Source: Sphingomonas adhaesiva (GTDB taxonomy: Bacteria; Pseudomonadota; Alphaproteobacteria; Sphingomonadales; Sphingomonadaceae). Taken from it: a DNA stretch of 64,000 nucleotides. The notes beneath the pieces are model-generated. The model saw only the letters and a list, made by a program, of their open reading frames with translations. It had not been told where the DNA came from and searched no databases. The DNA lies in the NCBI RefSeq assembly GCF_036946125.1, contig NZ_JAQIJT010000002.1, positions 527,001 through 591,000 on the forward strand. The letters run 5' to 3'. Below, in pieces: positions 63,301 through 64,000 of this stretch; position 1 is the first letter of the stretch, and the number at the start of each line of letters is the position of its first letter. Made by a program: the position numbers and the translations under genes.

Positions 63301-63535
63301 CTTCGTCTTCGAAATCGGGCACGGTGTCGACCGGATCGAGGACTTCGGGATCGCCACGGCCGACGTCGTGGTGCTCAAGGGGTTCGGCCCCGCGCTGGAC
63401 AGTTTCGCCGAAGTGATGGCGGCCGCGACGCAGGTCGGTGCCGACACCGTGATCGCGACCGGCGCGGGCAGCAGCATCACGCTGCTGGGCGTCGCTCGCG
63501 CCGATCTGAAGGCGGACGACTTCTACTTCGGTTGA
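60338..63535 (+). CDS. Large secreted RTX protein with cadherin and beta-propeller domains
   Basis: About 1065 aa from the ATG at 60338 with AAAGGGG upstream. Order: RTX nonapeptides (GGAGSDRLSGGAGEDTIRGG, about 45-85), two cadherin-like repeats of about 100 aa (each closing on VRATDKAGATFDKV), an Ig-like segment, a TolB-like propeller with repeated ISPDGTKVLFSS and FVKDL motifs (about 500-945), then C-terminal RTX repeats (LTGGAGADVLRGGAGADRF). No Sec signal and an RTX end point to type I secretion. The propeller is visibly AT-richer than the rest. No T1SS genes are in the window. Confidence 0.88.
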   Translation: MSTTSATGTNDADNLDLRFAAAAMTVDAGAGDDYVLGSRFDDYIDGGAGSDRLSGGAGEDTIRGGQGSDRVSGGVGSDTFLFLAGDLMAERGQADQVVDFTGAGTSGTGDQDVLRFEGFGAGSTLSFVQYGANRVQVNGAWTLVENQAMQYYRVIDPTNAANNGYILVQTSGGTQRLTAADYLFVIPQATNSAPTAITLDNNAIVENAGSGTIVGKLAATDADANDTVAFSLTGDAGGAFAIGADGATIVATRSFDYEGGPRSFDLTVRATDKAGATFDKVVTIAVTDANDAPSAITLSRTTVAENKEEGTFVGYLSATDADANDIVSFSLVDDAGGAFALGTNKAGFMLNTTRAFDYEAGPKSYDVTVRATDKAGATFDKVLTIAVGDVDEAPVAGALSTRTVANADGTTSLELSLTAKDLDSTAVQAIVDWGGTKETVTLTAAGDGTFGGTVSRVMTPGVTAVSVTMTDGVNTTASQTVSVNVGAKDAETSKLERIGASSGGGTYILNISPDGTKVLFSSPSPNYVSGDDNGAYDVFVKDLISGVVTAVSSDAQGKLGNRDSTGGQFSSDGSKVLFGSEASNFSDDHKGNFIDFFVKDLKTGRVSLVSSDDKGQSGNADADQAVMSPDGKKVVFSSYASNLVSDDKNSVIDIFIKDLETETIKLVTSSSDGVHANSVSNDWILRISEDGSRVIFDSYADTLVAGDENRGWDIFAKDVATGETVAVSVGPDGKPAGGTRASISNDGNLVVFQTNARLVESDTNNFSDTYVRDLRAGQTYLVSTNQTGQVADRGGISGVISPDGNKVAFISGSTNMGVDNRYGQIFIKDLRGGDVSVVSVSNGGELAKSVADIIGFSSDSSKLIFTSSANNIAPGTRTGILSIFVKDLATGQVTLVSGADDGAAATSSAIGRAYLSADNSHIAFMSTARNLVPGDTNNVMDVFVRSLPTGATVTGTDGADVLVGTKLSDTLTGGAGADVLRGGAGADRFVFEIGHGVDRIEDFGIATADVVVLKGFGPALDSFAEVMAAATQVGADTVIATGAGSSITLLGVARADLKADDFYFG

Positions 63536-63548
63536 TGTCGCGTGAGGT

Positions 63549-63590
63549 GCGGGAGGCGGCGGACGGCATGGCCCGGTCGCCTCCTCCCGC
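63549..63590 (+). terminator. Hairpin after the RTX gene
   Basis: GCGGGAGGCG pairs with CGCCTCCTCCCGC (3-nt bulge), starting 14 bp after the stop. No T-run; a likely terminator or transcript 3' hairpin. Confidence 0.45.
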
Positions 63591-63653
63591 CCCGCTGGCG
63601 GGCATCGATCGATGGCCGACCCGGGCTTCGGCGATGGTAGCGGACATGGCGTG

Positions 63654-63842
63654 ATGGACGATGAAAGCACCTTCGAGGTTGTCAGATGTATCGCGCCGCA
63701 CACGGCGGACAGATGGGGCATCCGCTGCGTCCGCACCGGCAAGTGGCTGCCCGTCACCTTCGGCGACGAAGCGATGGCGCGCGCATCGTCAGACCCGAAG
63801 CACCCGACCACGGGAACACCAGCGTCCGCGGTCGTGGCGTAA
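63654..63842 (+). CDS. Small hypothetical protein
   Basis: 62 aa from the ATG at 63654 (MDDESTFEVVRCIAPHTADR); the frame also has an ATG at 63612. Sequence WGIRCVRTGKWLPVTFGDEA reads like a real small protein, but the ribosome site is weak and no family is recognised. The rest of the window, 63843-64000, shows no further gene. Confidence 0.4.
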   Translation: MDDESTFEVVRCIAPHTADRWGIRCVRTGKWLPVTFGDEAMARASSDPKHPTTGTPASAVVA

Positions 63843-64000
63843 CCTCCCGCTATGGATGACCGTGAAGGCCGGGTTCGGGTCGATGTCCCGCCCCGCACGC
63901 GGCGCGTGCGTGGTCGTCCGACCTTCGTCGTTCGCGCCGGCCGTCATGCGATGATCCCCCGCTCCGCGTCCGTGCGATTTACGGGGCCGGATGGGCCCCG

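Noticed and set aside
1..64000. CRISPR array
   Set aside because: No regularly spaced short repeats and no cas-like protein were seen.

Overview
The window looks like chromosomal DNA of a sphingomonad (Alphaproteobacteria, Sphingomonas-like). The basis is high GC, an OAR-type TonB receptor, the merC-zur and tspO-ubiK-ybjN-proC gene orders, and family resemblance of most proteins. No rRNA or species marker is present, so the genus is an inference.

Left arm (1-19161), core genome. It starts with the C-terminal part of a YdiJ-like FAD/Fe-S dehydrogenase. Next is a catabolic module: an Lrp/AsnC regulator overlapped by an exported cyanophycinase-isoaspartyl peptidase fusion, divergent from a TonB receptor and followed by a LysR regulator. 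Then come a decayed dnaE2 fragment beside tRNA-Glu, recJ, a merC-zur operon behind a Zur-like palindrome, dxs, tlyA, tspO, ubiK, ybjN, proC, a MarR regulator, ilvE and tRNA-Gln. Two near-identical 153-bp inverted-terminal repeat elements lie here in opposite orientation.

Island (19142-48351). A 20-bp direct repeat of the tRNA-Gln 3' end bounds about 29.2 kb. The left end carries a tyrosine recombinase, an HNH nuclease and a MobA/MobL-type relaxase. No type IV secretion genes are seen, so it reads as an integrative mobilizable element. Cargo: small plasmid-type genes, a double-XRE/adenine-methyltransferase fusion, an exported subtilase operon, and a defence-like zone. That zone holds three HEPN-motif proteins, a truncated HExxH protein paired with a PD-(D/E)xK protein, a frameshifted small gene, and a tightly coupled minus-strand operon. 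The operon encodes a SMEK-NACHT ATPase, a 121-aa unknown, a 132-aa protein beginning with a Ser-rich SNSSSTSF motif, and a radical SAM/SPASM enzyme. A DUF4365-like remnant trails it. This operon is the best candidate for an undescribed system. An IS3-family element without target duplication separates the two sub-zones.

Right arm (48352-64000), core or accessory metabolism. It has a cupin with a coupled SMP-30 lactonase, a Rieske-FAD ferredoxin reductase, and Dps. Then a co-directional oxidative sugar cluster follows: alpha/beta hydrolase fused to gluconate-2-dehydrogenase subunit 3, GMC oxidoreductase, SDR, GH15 hydrolase and a Gfo/Idh/MocA oxidoreductase. After it come a winged-helix regulator and a large RTX/cadherin/beta-propeller protein whose central propeller is visibly AT-richer than its ends.
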